Source: Echinarachnius parma | Taxonomy: Eukaryota > Echinodermata > Echinoidea > Clypeasteroida > Echinarachniidae | Assembly (NCBI GenBank): GCA_037951105.1 | Contig: JBAMJV010003031.1 | Coordinates: forward strand, 1 to 64,000 | Reading direction: 5' to 3' | DNA length: 64,000 bases | In this document: positions 52,401 through 63,252 of the stretch, piece after piece | Layout: each line of letters opens with the position of its first letter | Position numbering within the stretch: the stretch's first letter is position 1 | The notes under the pieces: generated by a model | What the model was told of the DNA's origin: nothing | What the model saw: the letters and a program-made list of their open reading frames with translations, nothing else | Databases searched by the model: none | Translations under genes and position numbers: made by a program

Positions 52401-52892
52401 AAGGCATAAAATTGAAAGTTATGTTTAGCGAACCGACCTATTTCTAAAGATCTATGAAAATTGTGCATTTCTTGGCAGAGGAAGACGTCAAACTTCCTGC
52501 CTTGCAAAGAGAGGGCATTGTATGTGAGTGTATTTATGCATGTACGTATGTGTATGAGAGTGACTGTATTTCCAGATGTGCTTTCAAGTTGAATTATGTT
52601 AGATTGACAAAAAGAGAATCTGAAGTGGTTAAAAGACAACCCCTTTAATAGTCTGAGCTGTTTGGTTTTGGGCAGAGTGATGGGAGCGTAACTGCACCTT
52701 CCATGTATGCAGTGGTACTGTGATTGTTATAAAACTAAAGCTGTACTTGAATTGTCTTACTGTACATCGAGCAGATGATCAATGGCTGCAATTTTTTTAG
52801 GAGGTATTTCTGATGATAAAAACAGGCACTGATGTAAATTATATTATTTAGATTGTTTCTTGCTGCCGGCATATGCATGTTCAGGTAGAGCT
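52401..52892. other. no gene seen
   Basis: A/T-rich sequence, possibly 3' UTR. Nothing supported. Confidence 0.45.
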
Positions 52893-53314
52893 GGCCCTGT
52901 TTCATAAAACTTTTCCAATTGTTGTAAATGCCCAATTATTCTAAATGGTTGGTCAACAGCCAATCAGCATGGAGCATTGCAGGTCTTGCCATTGGGGGGT
53001 ATTTACACAAATTGGGCACTTACAACAATTGCAAAAGTTCCATATAACTTTTCCAATTGTTGTTAATGTCCAATTATTGTTAGTACTATTTTGTTTGTTT
53101 ACATGTATTTCGTTTATTAATAGGAGCTCTTTATAAGCGCAGTGTAGTATATATTTATAGTTGCTGCGCTATAGAAATGTTCATAGTATTAGTAGTATTA
53201 GTATTACTATGGCAACGGCTACAATATAATGCTTCATGCCGATTGGCTGTTGCTTTAGCAGTTACAATAATTGGATGAATGGACAGCAATTGGAAAGTGT
53301 AATGAAATGGGGCC
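52893..53314. mobile_element. inverted-repeat element with a SINE inserted inside
   Basis: The left GGCCCTGTTTCATAAAACTT (then TTCCAATTG) mirrors the right CAATTGGAAAGTGTAATGAA (then ATGGGGCC). An internal duplicated arm lies at about 53010-53085. A SINE tail with (ATT)n-like end sits at 53138-53205. Confidence 0.8.
53138..53205 (+). repeat. SINE 3' end
   Basis: AGCGCAGTGTAGTATATATT, 'GTTGCTGCGCTATAGAAATG', then (ATT/AGT)n. Same tail as at 8571 and 18324. Confidence 0.65.
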
Positions 53315-55397
53315 GAGATAAATGAAATAGTACATGTAAAGTTGAATGATATTATAATATATATAATATATATAATATTTTAACCATTTGCCTGCGGAGA
53401 ATTATCATTAAAATCATAAAAGTACTACAATCATTGTGTGATATACATTTATGCAAAATCATATACATCTATGTTTTAATATTAAGGGGGACACATACCC
53501 TACACTATTGTTAGTATATGTATTGATTACTATTGAAGAGATTAGGTTTCACAGTAATCAGTTCCATCAGTTTTTAGAAATGTTGTTTTATGAATGTAAA
53601 GACGTAAGTGTTATTAAAAATTAATTAATTGTCTGTGGAAACATACTTGGGGAAGGCGACAAAATTATCTAAAGCGGGATCCTTCAGTGGCACGTGCATG
53701 AACACTTTGCAATACGCAGTATGTCCGCTAGGGAATGATGCATCCTTGCGCGCGAGGGGAAAAAAAATCCCATTCACTGCGCACTATCTGAGTGGGAGGC
53801 CGCAGCTTTCCGCCTGGAACAATTTGTAACGATTCCAAAGCAAAACCGTTCCAAGCGATATCTGCTGTCTCCTGCTGTAGATAATTTTGACGCCTTCCTT
53901 TTATTATACACGTACCATTGTCCTTAGAACTTAAACACCCATATGATAGATACATAGCGGAACCTCGTTATAATAAGGACCTCAAGACCATGAAAATACT
54001 TATTATAAATAAAAGATTTTTATATCAGGGTAAAATAATAGAAATAGCTTAATAGACAAGCAAGATTGCCTTGTTCTGATATTACTTTAATACTTATTAC
54101 AATAGCACAGTCATGGTGTCCCACAAGCGTTCTCTTTCTCCATGGACATTGAAATTCTGATGACATGATTTTCTTGGTGCTGGAATTGATAACTACTAAA
54201 CGTAATCTCTTCAAATTCATGCATTAACATTATTTGAGGGTGTTGTCCCCATTTAGCACAAAGTAGAAGAATGCAATTTTTATGTTTGTTTATGTTCCAT
54301 ATATGTACAGAATGTTTTTACATTACCATTACTTTGTATTCCATCATGATTTGTACATAGATACTTGCTATTATGGTTAATATGTTTTGAGATGTGTATT
54401 GTTCTTCAAAAGTATATTATATGTAGCAATACAAAGCAAACATCCTGAGCTATTGGAGAAATGGATAAATTGTGTAAATTTGAATACTGATATTTGCAAA
54501 CCTTCTTAAATACTATATTATGGCAGTTTGCATATTGACCATACCATATGTGAATAACCTTTAATTATGTAATATTGCTGTATATATGGCATCACCATTT
54601 TGCATGTGTAGATTATAATTACGGTATATGATTACCTTTAAAATCAAAACAAAATAATAAAGCATTTGATATAATAATGTCATGAATACATATAAAATTC
54701 AATATAATAGACTTGGGACTATGTCGAATTATAGTGAATCATTAGCAAAAAATAATTGTGGGACAAATTGAATGTTTGTGAGCCTACTTTTTTTCTTTCA
54801 CATTTTTCAAATCTAGAAGGTTGAAGTACCATTTTTCTATGCAAAGAAAATCTCAGCATTTAATTTTTATATTCCCAACCAATTTTCAACATTAATTTGT
54901 TGTCAAAAAGTAAGTTGATTGTGTGAAAATAATATTATTTTTTTTAATTTGGAAACAAGTTGTGGGTTACTTATATTTCCATGTCTTTTCAATCTGGGAG
55001 CAATATCGTGGAAAATCTGCAGCTTAAATTATCTGCTTATGAAATTATTCTTTCATTTTTTGTTATGTATATTTGCTTGAATTGTTACTGAAGTGACAAT
55101 ACGATTTAATTTATTGAATATATTGTTAGACTTCAATTATTCTTTAATATACTTAGTGCAATTAGATTTGTATTTTCTCTTTCTTTCACGGGTTGTTTTA
55201 ATATTCTTTCACATGTTGTTTTAATATTCTTGTGTCAATTCTATTGTTTGGTGTCAATCTAGCAACAATTAATGCAGTAATTCTGCTTGGGAATTAATAA
55301 TTGTATGCGGGGAAATTACACTTTACCACCACAGGGCAGCCTCTGTGCGCTTGTTCCTCCATGCTCGCACAACCAAACACTAGCACACACTTTAAAC
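53315..55397. other. A/T-rich DNA, possible distal 3' UTR
   Basis: No exon seen. A polyadenylation-signal-like AATAAA lies at 54656-54661, but such hexamers are expected by chance in sequence this A/T-rich. Confidence 0.4.
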
Positions 55398-55805
55398 CAG
55401 TGCTTCTCAACCAGTGGACCTCTTTCAGGTGGGCCGCGAGATCGGCCAAAATGAAAAAAAAAAAATTTGATTCAAAAGGAAAATAAGATGTGTCTTATGA
55501 TAAATGACCACAGCTGAAATTTAGCTATATTCTGTTACATGTTACCACGATTTGACCTTCTTATTTCTCACAAGCAAGCTCAAGTGTCCCATTGAAGGTA
55601 TGTAGACAATTTTTCGGCATTGCAACTGACATATAGATACCACACAGTTTTCTATTTTCTTCTGTTTTATTGTAATTTTGTCATTTTTTCCAAATATGTT
55701 ATTGTAAGGTGGGCCTCGAAAAAATTTGTAGGAGCCAAAGTGGGCCTCAAACAAATTTGTAGGGGCCAAAGTGGGCCTCGGGTTAAAAAAGGTTGAGAAG
55801 CGCTG
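55398..55805. mobile_element. hAT-type non-autonomous element with 8-bp target duplication (408 bp)
   Basis: The left end CAGTGCTTCTCAACC mirrors the right end GGTTGAGAAGCGCTG with one mismatch. CTTTAAAC directly precedes (55390-55397) and directly follows (55806-55813): a perfect 8-base target duplication. End motifs of the CAGNGNTTCTCAACC type are known from hAT elements of the SPIN/Charlie kind. Internal GTGGGCC(T/G)CGA words are repeated near the right end. No transposase. Confidence 0.92.
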
Positions 55806-56119
55806 CTTTAAACCCTATCTAAAGCCACTGCCTGTGATGCTTATTTTAGCACGCTGAACTAGCAGGAGGAGAGTGGTCAAAATGTGACAAAAATTGCTGA
55901 TTATTGTTTTTTTTAGAGATTCAATTTCCTTCTTGATCTGAATTATATTGACTAATCATCAGGGGGGGGGGGGGGGGGGGGGAACACCCCCGAAACCCTG
56001 ATCTAAATTTTGAGGCAAAAGATCATCGGAAACTTGCAGAAAGTGAAAAAATCTGAGTGAAGCCGTAGTGGTAAAGTGTAATTCACACTTGTATACATAT
56101 GAGATGAGGGAATATTGAT
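55806..56119. other. no gene seen; poly-G tract
   Basis: A G run at about 55963-55982 followed by AACACCCCCG. Otherwise nothing. Confidence 0.5.
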
Positions 56120-56470
56120 TTTTGCACTTTCATTTAAACAAATATGGTGTATCTTACTTTCTGTTAAATAGTAGTTATGTTTTTATACAAGTAACTATGC
56201 CTTACTTTTGATAAATTATGATGTATGCAAATAACTATAATTGTGAACGTATAACATGTTTACTTTTGGTAAAATTATAATTGTTTCAAAAGCAATACAC
56301 TATGAATAACAAACATTTAACATATTTGTGCCTTACTTTTGGTAAATAAATGTATGCAAATAAAATATATTTTTAATATAACGGTTACTTTTGGTAGTAT
56401 GATAATTGTATTGTTAGCGAATAACTATGATAATGACCATTTAACATAGTTGTGGTGCCTGACTTTTGGT
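56120..56470. repeat. degenerate tandem repeat on 'TTACTTTTGGTAAA'
   Basis: Five or so units at about 56152, 56200, 56260, 56332, 56385 and 56460, each with TTACTTTTG.TA and 'GCAAATAACTAT' style words. Confidence 0.65.
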
Positions 56471-56508
56471 AAGATTATGATCATTTTTTTGGAAAAAACT
56501 TGTAACAA

Positions 56509-57012
56509 TGATTATACAGATTCAATAAGTATTTGAGAGAGTTTATTTGGTCTATTGCCTCATTTTTATTACAAAAATTAGCAATATTAATGTGCTTTCA
56601 AGAAAAGAATCACAAGCTTTCACTACTATAGTTATATGCAATTATTTCTATGTTTATCTTTATGATCATTTTGAAGATGCATTTTAAGAAACATTTTGTT
56701 TTCTTAAAGCGCATAGTTTATAGAGTTTCTTTTCTTTTGGAAGTGCTGCTATAACAAATGTTTATACTATGATTATACAGATTTAATTTGTATTTGAGAG
56801 TTTATTTGGTCTATTGCCTCAATTTTATTACAAAAATTAGTAATATTAATGTGCTTTCAAGAAAAGAATCACAAGCTTTCAATACTATAGTTATATGCAA
56901 TGATAGTTCTATGTTTATTTTTATGATCATTTTGAAGTTGCATTTAAAGATACTTTTTCTTCTAATATGCATATTTTATAGAGTTTCTTTTCTGTTGGAA
57001 GTACTGCTATGA
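56509..57012. repeat. two-copy tandem duplication (259 bp step)
   Basis: GATTATACAGATT at 56511 and 56770. The copies share 'TTTATTTGGTCTATTGCCTC', 'AATGTGCTTTCAAGAAAAGA' and 'ATAGAGTTTCTTTTCTTTTGG' and are about 90% alike. Confidence 0.9.
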
Positions 57013-57141
57013 ATATATTTTAAATATACATAATATCTATAAATATATAAACATGCTGAAAGTTGGATGACAAATTTCATTAAATATATACATGTATATG
57101 TTTGCAAAGATGACATAAATATTCTTGTTACCAAACTTTGC

Positions 57142-57147
57142 AATAAA
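57142..57147 (+). terminator. candidate polyadenylation signal
   Basis: AATAAAGTGTACACATCT, with G/T-rich 'GTGTGTGCTGTGCTTTCTTT' about 50 bases on. Only a candidate for the distal end of the DENND2 transcript, 6.2 kb after the stop. Confidence 0.25.
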
Positions 57148-57233
57148 GTGTACACATCTCAGCCATTTGCTGGTCATAGTAAAGAAAACTAAAGTGTGTG
57201 CTGTGCTTTCTTTGTGATCTCCCTTTGCGACCC

Positions 57234-57770
57234 TTAAAGGTCTGGTAGAGAGAGTACAGTTTTAGTCAAACTGAATTTTATTAACCAAAACCTGCACCAT
57301 TACATTACAAACTAATAGTTATAACTCCACCATGCTCAAAAGGAATTAAAAAAAAATACAAACAACTAAGTAAAAAGCCTGTTATCATTCAAAAAGAGCT
57401 ATTTAAACTAAAGAGGGCGCTTTCAAAAAACACATTTGTTTATACCATTTTAAATAAAATATTGTGCATGTGATGTTTTGTTGAAATAGTGATTAGATAA
57501 TCAACAACTATCTGAAAACCTCTTTTGATCATTTTTGAAAAGAGGAAGCATTTTAAAACAAATTTATCGATTATCGATTACTTGTGGGGCCCCACATTTA
57601 TTACAAATGGATATGTTTATGGATATTTCAGCCGTTTCTGAACCGATTTTGATCAAATTCTGCCATTAAAATTGTATGCTCTTTCAAATTTGACACTCTG
57701 TTTTTCATTATCTCACAAAAAAATGATTTTGTGTAGCGCCCTCTCCAACAACACTGAACTATCCCTTTAA
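57234..57770. mobile_element. MITE family C, long form (537 bp)
   Basis: TTAAAGGTCTGGTAGAGAGA at the left, 'ACACTGAACTATCCCTTTAA' at the right. The left half ('GTCAAACTGAATTTT', 'CACCATTACATTACAAACTA') and right end match 26407-26602, with about 340 extra bases between them. Confidence 0.8.
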
Positions 57771-58564
57771 TACGATTTAATATACTTGAAGTATTTCTGT
57801 AAATTTAGAAAAGCATTATAATTCAGACTTTTGGATGACCGCACATAAAGTTAAACCAAATGTAACATTTGTTTGACGAAATTGTTAAGAGATAAAATAT
57901 AATTAGATTCTAATGTGTAATTATATAATCATAATTCATGATTATCTAATTAGACATTACAATTGTCATCTGATATATCTATAAGTGTGTTTGTGAGTGT
58001 GTACTTGCATGTGTGCACGCAACAGTTGGACTGGGACTATGTTTTAATTTCATGGTATGGCATGCAGAGTTGCAGCTAGGATTGGGTTTAGGAACAACAT
58101 AGTTCAGGAATATAAACAAAATAATAGGGAAATCAATGTTTTATTTTACTGGAACATCCTCTATGCAAATGTATTAAGAAGACAAAACAAACAAACAAAC
58201 AAGCAACCACACGAACACAAACAAACAAACACCATTTGTTATGCACTGTTAGTGTTATATGCTATCTATATGCTGTTATAGTACTGGTAATAATACTTTG
58301 TAACCATGTGAAAGAATTTCTATGAATTTGGACAATAAAAAAAAATCAAATCAATCGATCAATCAAAAATTGAAACAAACACACGGGCCATCATTGCTAG
58401 ATGAATCCCTTGATCACACCATTAAATACAAATCCGATATGCATTTGGTTCTCTGGAATCTGCTTCTAGTTTGCTATGAGTGATATAAACAGAATTCTAC
58501 AAAAGAATGTCCTTCGAAGAATAACTGAGGCGAGATTGGGAACCATTTTAGGGATGATTCAATT
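57771..58564. other. no gene seen; (AAAC)n microsatellite
   Basis: (AAAC)n at about 58183-58230. The 74-codon ORF at 58057 lacks coding character. Confidence 0.5.
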
Positions 58565-58775
58565 TTAACACGTAACGTGCATGCGATGATGCATGTTTAG
58601 TAGCGTAGACTAGCTAGTATAAGCGCTGTGCGCAACAACTGCGCAGTGCGCGAGGGTCTGTATGCGCGATGCGCGAGGGTCGCGTCGGTTTCATCGATGC
58701 GATTGGCTCATATTTTGTATGCGCGCGCAAATGCGCTCGATCGTGCGCACGACTTAGCAGCTGTTTTGCGTGTTA
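58565..58775 (+). promoter_or_regulatory. CpG-rich stretch, possible promoter
   Basis: The densest CpG cluster of the window: GCGCAACAACTGCGCAGTGC, 'GCGCGATGCGCGAGGGTCGC', 'ATGCGCGCGCAAATGCGCTC'. A TATA-like 'AGTATAAGCGC' lies at its start. It is followed 130 bases later by a short ATG exon candidate. Confidence 0.3.
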
Positions 58776-58900
58776 CGCAATGATATGAAACAGCTGTTTT
58801 TATACACTGCGTTTAGAATGAATGGAACACAGGGAAATTTGCGGTTTTTCGACTTAAAATACTTGTAATTTTTCTGTATTCTGAATTATATTCGTCGTTC

Positions 58901-58922
58901 ATGGCTGGAAGAGAAAATCAGG
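58901..58922 (+). CDS. possible tiny first coding exon of another gene
   Basis: ATG at 58901 encodes MAGRENQ plus one base, then a GTAAGA donor. It lies just after the CpG-rich stretch. It is too short to recognise, and no matching second exon is visible before the window ends. Confidence 0.2.
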
Positions 58923-59079
58923 GTAAGATTTAACATTTTCCTGCTTTTAATTTTATGATAACATGAGGACGAAGATGAATTTGTCAAAGAAGTGAAAAAA
59001 GAGCCTGAACGTTTTTGAATAAATAAAAGTTTAATTTTGAAACTAAAACTGACAGGTTGTGATACGAAGTTGATAAAAG

Positions 59080-59421
59080 TGATCATGATGGTGATGATAC
59101 AATCCTGAGGATGATAAATATGATGTTTTATTATGATGATGACGACGACGATGATGATGATAATGATGAATCATGATGGCGATTATAATGATGAGGATGA
59201 TGATGTTATTACGGTAAATATGATGATTATGTTATTATCTCTAATAATAAAGGATGATGGTGATGATGATGATGATGATGATGTCTGATGATGATGATGA
59301 TGATGACCGATGATGGTAATTACAGCGCCAGAGGTCTAAATGTATTTTCTTTGTGATATCAAAATAAAAAGTAAAATTTAGGATACAGACATAAAAGATT
59401 ATGGTAGTGATGGCGGTGGTG

Positions 59422-59469
<48 letters not shown>

Positions 59470-59790
59470 ATGATGGTTATGATGATTATTATGATTACGA
59501 TGCTACTAATTAGGATGATGATGATGATGATGATGGCAGCAATAATATTGACGATGATGATGTGGTGATGATATGCTGAATTGCCTATAAATGAGGGGAA
59601 TTATGGTATGGTATTGCATGGTGGTGGTGATTGTGGACATAATGCTAATGGTAGCAAAAATGATATTGATAATGAAGAGGAGGATAACGACGACGGATGA
59701 TGATGATGATGATTATGCTGATGGTGGTGGATTGATGCTGCTGCTGCTGCTGCTGATGATAATGATTATGAAGAGGAGGAGGACGACCAT
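59080..59790. repeat. (GAT)n/(CTG)n-rich block, copy 1
   Basis: Runs of GATGATGAT, a (CTG)n run at 59426-59460, and unique words 'TTACAGCGCCAG', 'TTTCTTTGTGATATCA', 'TGCTGAATTGCCTATAAATG' and 'GATATTGATAATGAAGAGGA' shared with 61440-61870. Confidence 0.85.
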
Positions 59791-59796
59791 AGGCAT

Positions 59797-61443
59797 ACCC
59801 GGTGTGTGTGGGGGGGGGGGGGGGGGGGGGGGGGTCAACCCCCCCCCCCCCTTTTGATAAAAAAATGACCCAACTGACCATTTGTAAAAGGTCTCGGGTC
59901 CCGAAGATGGTCTCGATCTCGAACATTTTTGACGGATTTCCAGTCTCGTCTTCAAAAATTGTCTATGGACCCCCCCCCCCCCCCCCCCCCCCACACACAC
60001 ACATCTCGGTCTCGGATCTCGGATCTCGGATCTCGGTCTCGGTTTCAACAAATTATTGACGGACACATCCCCCCCCCCCCCCCAGCGGCGTAGCTAGGAT
60101 TTTTTTTAGCGGGGGGGGGGGGGGGGGGGGCACAATATATAATTTTACTGTTCAACTGTTGGAGGTACACGTAGCTGAAATAGAGGCAACATTATAGACT
60201 ATCGTCAAGTATTCGCCTGTGTGTAATTTGTTATGATTCATGTAAATAGAAAAATCGATACACTGAAAAAAACAACACAAATTAGGGTTGCCAACTTTGA
60301 GCCAGAGTTGAGAGTGAGGCATTGCGAGGGAGCGAAGTGACTGAGCGGGAGGAGGGTGTGGGAGGGGGTGTCCCCCCTCCAACGGTAGGGAGCTTTTGCA
60401 TTTTTGGACTTGAAATTGTGCAATCTGGTGCATACCTTTATAGGAAATTCGGGCTTAAGATTGACTGTACCTGGGAAAGCGTGTTATGATTTGATCGACC
60501 AGAAAGTTTTAATATATTTTTCACGAAGAAAACAAATAATTGACTCACTAAAAAATATGCACCCCAACACACACACACACACACTAATATTATTGTTCCA
60601 ACATAAACAATATACAACATTATGTATTATCCAACAACCAACAGCCAAGAATGAGTCCCGAGGGAGCGAAGCGACCGAGGCTGGGGGCAGAGAGGGAGGA
60701 GAAGGGTTTGGGAGGGGGTATCCCCCTCCCACGGTAAGGAAGATTTTCCATTTATGGACTTGAAATTGTGCAATCTGGTGCATACCTAGATATGAAATTC
60801 TGGCGTAAGATGCACCCCAACACACACACAAATATTGTATTTAGTGTCATACACAGTTCCAACATATACCAAATGCCACATTATGTATGATCCAACAACA
60901 TAGCCTACAGCCAAGAATGAGTCCCGAGGGAGCGAAGCGACCAAGGGCCGGGGCAGAGCCAGAGGGGGAGGGGGAGGCCTTGGGTTGGTGGGGGGTAATT
61001 GACTTACGGTAACGGACGTTTGTGAAGTAAAGTGTGTAAACTATTGCGGTATCGGTATCTAATCTAGATCATGATGCCGCGCATCTTCGAACCAGAGATG
61101 TGGTTCTTTCTTTGTATTATATTGTTCTAACGGCATTGTTTTTAATTCATTTTTTTTTTTAAATCAAGCATGAATTTTCAGTGGGGGTACCTGGGGGTGG
61201 GGGGGGGGGGCACGTGCCCCCCCCCCCCCCCCACCCGTAGCTATGCCGGTCCCCCCTCGAAAAATGTTGACTGACATCCCCCCCTCGAAAATTCTTGACG
61301 GATACCCCCCTTCAAATTTGTTTTGACCGACACCCCCCGCCCCTCGAAAATTTTGACAGACACCCCCCCTAAAAAAAATTTGGTCCACGAAATAACCCCT
61401 CCCCCCCCCCCCCCCCCCGAAAAAATCCTGGGTATGCCAGTGA
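59797..61443. mobile_element. poly-C/poly-G element complex with nested inverted-repeat ends
   Basis: The outer ends ATAGGCATACCCGG (about 59789) and CTGGGTATGCCAG (about 61428) mirror each other. The inner ends AGCGGCGTAGCTAGGAT (60084) and CCCGTAGCTATGCCGG (61237) do too. The complex has C or G runs of 10-25 at many points and three copies of 'GTCCCGAGGGAGCGAAGCGA'-like words (60320, 60655, 60920). Long homopolymers make assembly here uncertain. Confidence 0.55.
61255..61390. repeat. minisatellite, four units of about 27-30 bp
   Basis: Unit: CTCGAAAATTTTGACGGACA followed by a C run, with variable C length. It occurs four times. Confidence 0.85.
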
Positions 61444-61870
61444 GGACGACGACGGGTGGTGTTGGTGATGATGATGACGATGACGATGATGACAATGATG
61501 ATGATGATCGTAATTACAGCGCCAGCAGTGTTTTAAAATAATAATTACTCTAAATTGTCTTTTCTTTGTGATCAGACATTAGATACAGACATGAAAGATA
61601 ATGGAATTTATGGCGGTGGTGACGATGGTAGTGGTGGTGATGATGATGATGATGATGATGATGATGGCAACAATATTGACGATGATGATGTGGTGATGAT
61701 ATGCTGAATTGCCTATAAATTAGGGGAATTATGGTGATGTATAGTGGTGGTGGTGGTGGACATAATGATAGCAAAATGATATTGATAATGAAGAGGAGGA
61801 AAACGACGACGGATGATGATGATTATGATGATGATAATTATAATGGTGCATGTGATGATGACGATGATGA
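61440..61870. repeat. (GAT)n-rich block, copy 2
   Basis: A second copy of 59080-59790 in the same orientation, offset about 2.19 kb, sharing the unique words listed there. The (CTG)n run is absent. Confidence 0.85.
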
Positions 61871-61875
61871 TGATG

Positions 61876-62960
61876 GGCTATTCCACGGAGGTATGGCCAA
61901 AAAGATGAAATTTCAAATTTGCCTTTGGGACTTTTCGTTATTGTTACTTCAACATATAAAACCTGAAGTGTTAAAATCCAAAATATTGTGGTGTTTTGAT
62001 CATTAAAATGGCGCCACTTTTGTTGGTCAAATTTGTTGTTCATTAAATTTCTGAAAAATATCATTGCCACCTAATCAAGGGCATATTATTTATTTAATTC
62101 CGAGAAAATCTTAGTAATTCTGACTTTATTTGTTTGAAAATGTGTCTAACTTTCTGAATGATAGTAATTTGTAGGCTTATCAGATGAATTGTTTGGACAA
62201 TATATTCCAGTACACAGGACATGTGGAAATGTAACGTGAGTGACGAAAAAGTACAATTTTCTCTCTATTTCTTTTGTTTAATGTGAGTGAATGGGGCTAA
62301 ACTAAATTTTCCTCCTACTACTAGGCCTAGATGTCCTGCAAAAAATGTAACGTGAGTGACAATATTGCCAATGCAAATTAATATTGCTAGTTATCAAAAT
62401 AAAATAAATTATGAATAATTATACTCAAAAGTAGTGAATTCCTCTAAAGATCATTAATTTAGGCTTTTAACAGGATTGTTATTTTGCAAAAAAAAATTAA
62501 AATTTGAATGTAATGTCACAAAACCCCATTGCTATAACATGCATTATCATTTTGTAACGTGAGTGACGATATAGCCAATGTACATTAATATTGCTAGTTA
62601 TCCAAAAATAAAAATTTGGCCAAATAATTATATACCTGAAAGTTGTGAATTCCTCTAAAGATCATTAATGTAGGCTTTTAACACAATTCTTTGCAAAAGA
62701 ATTAATATTCGCATGTAATGTTACAAAATCCCATCTTATAGCTATGCACTTTCATTTTGTAACGTGAGTGACGTAACGTGAGTGACGGTCCATTTTTTGT
62801 TAACTGTCCGTAAAAAAAAATGCATGATAGAAGCTAACTTTAAACAGTATTAATATCACCACCATAATTTGCTCTGAAGTGTTATAGTTTTAGCTTGCGT
62901 TTCATTCAAAGTTCATTGAAAATGTACAGGGGTAAACATGCGTAACGTGAGTGACGCTCA
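61876..62960. repeat. block with six GTAACGTGAGTGAC boxes and a 206-bp tandem duplication
   Basis: The exact 14-base box lies at 62231, 62347, 62554, 62759, 62773 and 62942. Units 62347-62553 and 62554-62758 (207 and 205 bp) share 'TTAATATTGCTAGTTATC', 'GAATTCCTCTAAAGATCATT' and 'TAGGCTTTTAACA'. The left edge GGGCTATTCCACGG resembles the ends of 48942 and 24659 elements. Confidence 0.85.
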
Positions 62961-63090
62961 TTTAAACCTCCTCTAACAATTTAAAACAAAGAGATGAATC
63001 CTATTCTTTTCAGTGCTAATGTGTTTGCCCTAGTGGTATGTCATGGGAAAAAGATCTAATTGACAGCTTCTTTTTTTTAAAGAAAGAGAG

Positions 63091-63252
63091 TATACAACTA
63101 ACGAATGGGCTTCTTGTGATAGTCAAATCTATTACCGAGGTGGGCTCAAAATGATTATTACCCGAAGCGTAGCTGAGGGTAATAGTCATTTTGAGCCCAC
63201 CGAGGTAATAGATTGCCTATCACAATCAAGCACATTCGTTAGTTGTTTTATA
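63091..63252. repeat. long inverted repeat (about 73-base arms, 13-base loop)
   Basis: The left arm runs from TATACAACTAACGAATG to TGATTATTACCC; the right arm from GGGTAATAGTCATTTTGAGC to CATTCGTTAGTTGTTTTATA. About 90% pairing, loop GAAGCGTAGCTGA. It ends directly against the LINE tail. Confidence 0.9.

Noticed and set aside
59591-60066. Gly- and Pro-rich ORFs on both strands
   Set aside because: They are products of poly-G/poly-C and GAT runs.
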